NCBI GenBank assembly: GCA_030674155.1
Contig: CM060320.1
Location: 28,594,065 to 28,616,564, forward strand
Length of the DNA: 22,500 bases
Direction of reading: 5' to 3'
From: Stramonita haemastoma
Lineage: Eukaryota > Mollusca > Gastropoda > Neogastropoda > Muricidae
The notes under the pieces were generated by a model, which was not told the DNA's origin, searched no databases, and was given only the letters and a program-made list of their open reading frames with translations. Both the position numbers and the translations under genes were made by a program. Shown here in pieces: positions 22,031 to 22,500 of this stretch (the stretch's first letter is position 1; each line of letters begins with the position of its first letter).

Positions 22031-22127
22031 GACGAAGGAGTAACAATGTGGGGAGGCTACTGTGTCAGTGTACTGATTTGAGGAAGGAAGCTTGTAAGAT
22101 TGAAACATGCATGTTCTATTTCAATCG

Positions 22128-22500
22128 GACTGCAGACGCATTACTCAGTAGTTAAGACGTTAGACTTTAATCCCACGCGTCCATGAAGTTGTAGGTTCGA
22201 ATCCCAGAGGTGACGTTAGTGAATCAATGGTGGGGATTTTTTATGATTTCTTAAGTCAACCTCAAGCGCAGGACTTTCAGCGCCTTGATTAACTATCGTG
22301 TTAACACATGCAGACGATCAAATGCACTTAAAAAGTTTTGTCATTATGTCAGCGTTTGATAGTTTATGAAAATAGGAACATACCCAGCATGCACCTTACA
22401 ATGAAATGAGCTGCTCTGCAGTCAGAAACACGACCCTCAGCAAAATTACAAGCCAGGAAAAGACCATGCCTACACACACCGCCAGGTCAGTCGAGAACGA
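22128..22500 (+). mobile_element. tRNA-derived SINE, truncated by window end
   Basis: The head has a box A-like TTACTCAGTAG (about 22141-22151) and a perfect box B GGTTCGAATCC (22194-22204). The T-arm stem (GTAGG/CCCAG) is mispaired at two of five positions and no clean acceptor stem closes, so this is a SINE promoter and not a working tRNA gene. The body continues with CAGACGATCAAATGCAC, ATGTCAGCGTT and AACATACCCAGCATGCACC. From memory, these strings resemble the body of dispersed repeats common in molluscan genomes; that match is recall, not a search. The 3' end lies beyond the window. Confidence 0.72.

Noticed and set aside
22128..22215. A genuine tRNA gene
   Set aside because: Box B is perfect, but the T-arm stem has two mismatches in five and no seven-pair acceptor stem can be formed. 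It continues into SINE body sequence.

Overview
The window reads as non-coding DNA from an animal nuclear genome, most likely a marine mollusc and plausibly a gastropod. The clues are very high microsatellite density (by eye about a fifth to a quarter of the bases), several SINE families with tRNA-like or tRNA/5S-like heads, a decayed non-LTR retrotransposon fragment, and no compact operon-like coding. The taxon is an inference from repeat style. I found no host protein-coding gene, no CRISPR array and no functional RNA gene. Nearly all long open frames are translations of CT/GA, GT/CA or TTC arrays (Ser-Leu, Arg-Glu, Val-Cys repeats).

Layout. From 1 to about 4000, CT, GA, GACA and GATA arrays alternate with short single-copy stretches, a 124-bp diverged tandem duplication (2109-2340) and a minus-strand SINE 3' end (1159-1259). 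From 4000 to 8200 AT-rich sequence is punctuated by (TC)n, (GT)n and homopolymers. At 8201-8297 lies a second 3' module, followed by 175 bp of (TC)n. At 8808-9074 lies a minus-strand SINE with a 5S-like core, abutting a long (TA)n. A G-rich quadruplex-type tract lies at 9840-9960. A frameshifted C-terminal piece of a LINE ORF lies at 10174-10417. From 11500 to 16430 there are GT, TTC/GCAATT, CTA, CT and CA arrays, a third 3' module (13166-13275) and a tRNA-headed SINE (13742-14078, minus).

The right third (about 16310-22115) is an old tandem segmental duplication. Unit 1 is about 16310-18385 and unit 2 about 18690-22115. Each unit carries a private SINE that the other lacks: a 5S/tRNA SINE in unit 1 (16566-16874) and a tRNA SINE in unit 2 (21305-21660). 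A 366-bp block shared by the units (17924-18290 and 21664-22030) is far better conserved than the rest. A further tRNA-headed SINE starts near 22130 and runs off the window.

The parts do not form a pathway. What links them is retroposition and slippage: SINE 3' ends with differing short tandem tails pass directly into (CT)n arrays, and promoter-like SINE cores are the best conserved pieces. The most interesting items are the chimeric tRNA/5S SINE head, the reciprocal occupied/empty SINE sites in the duplicated units, the conserved 366-bp block, and the five-copy 3' module.
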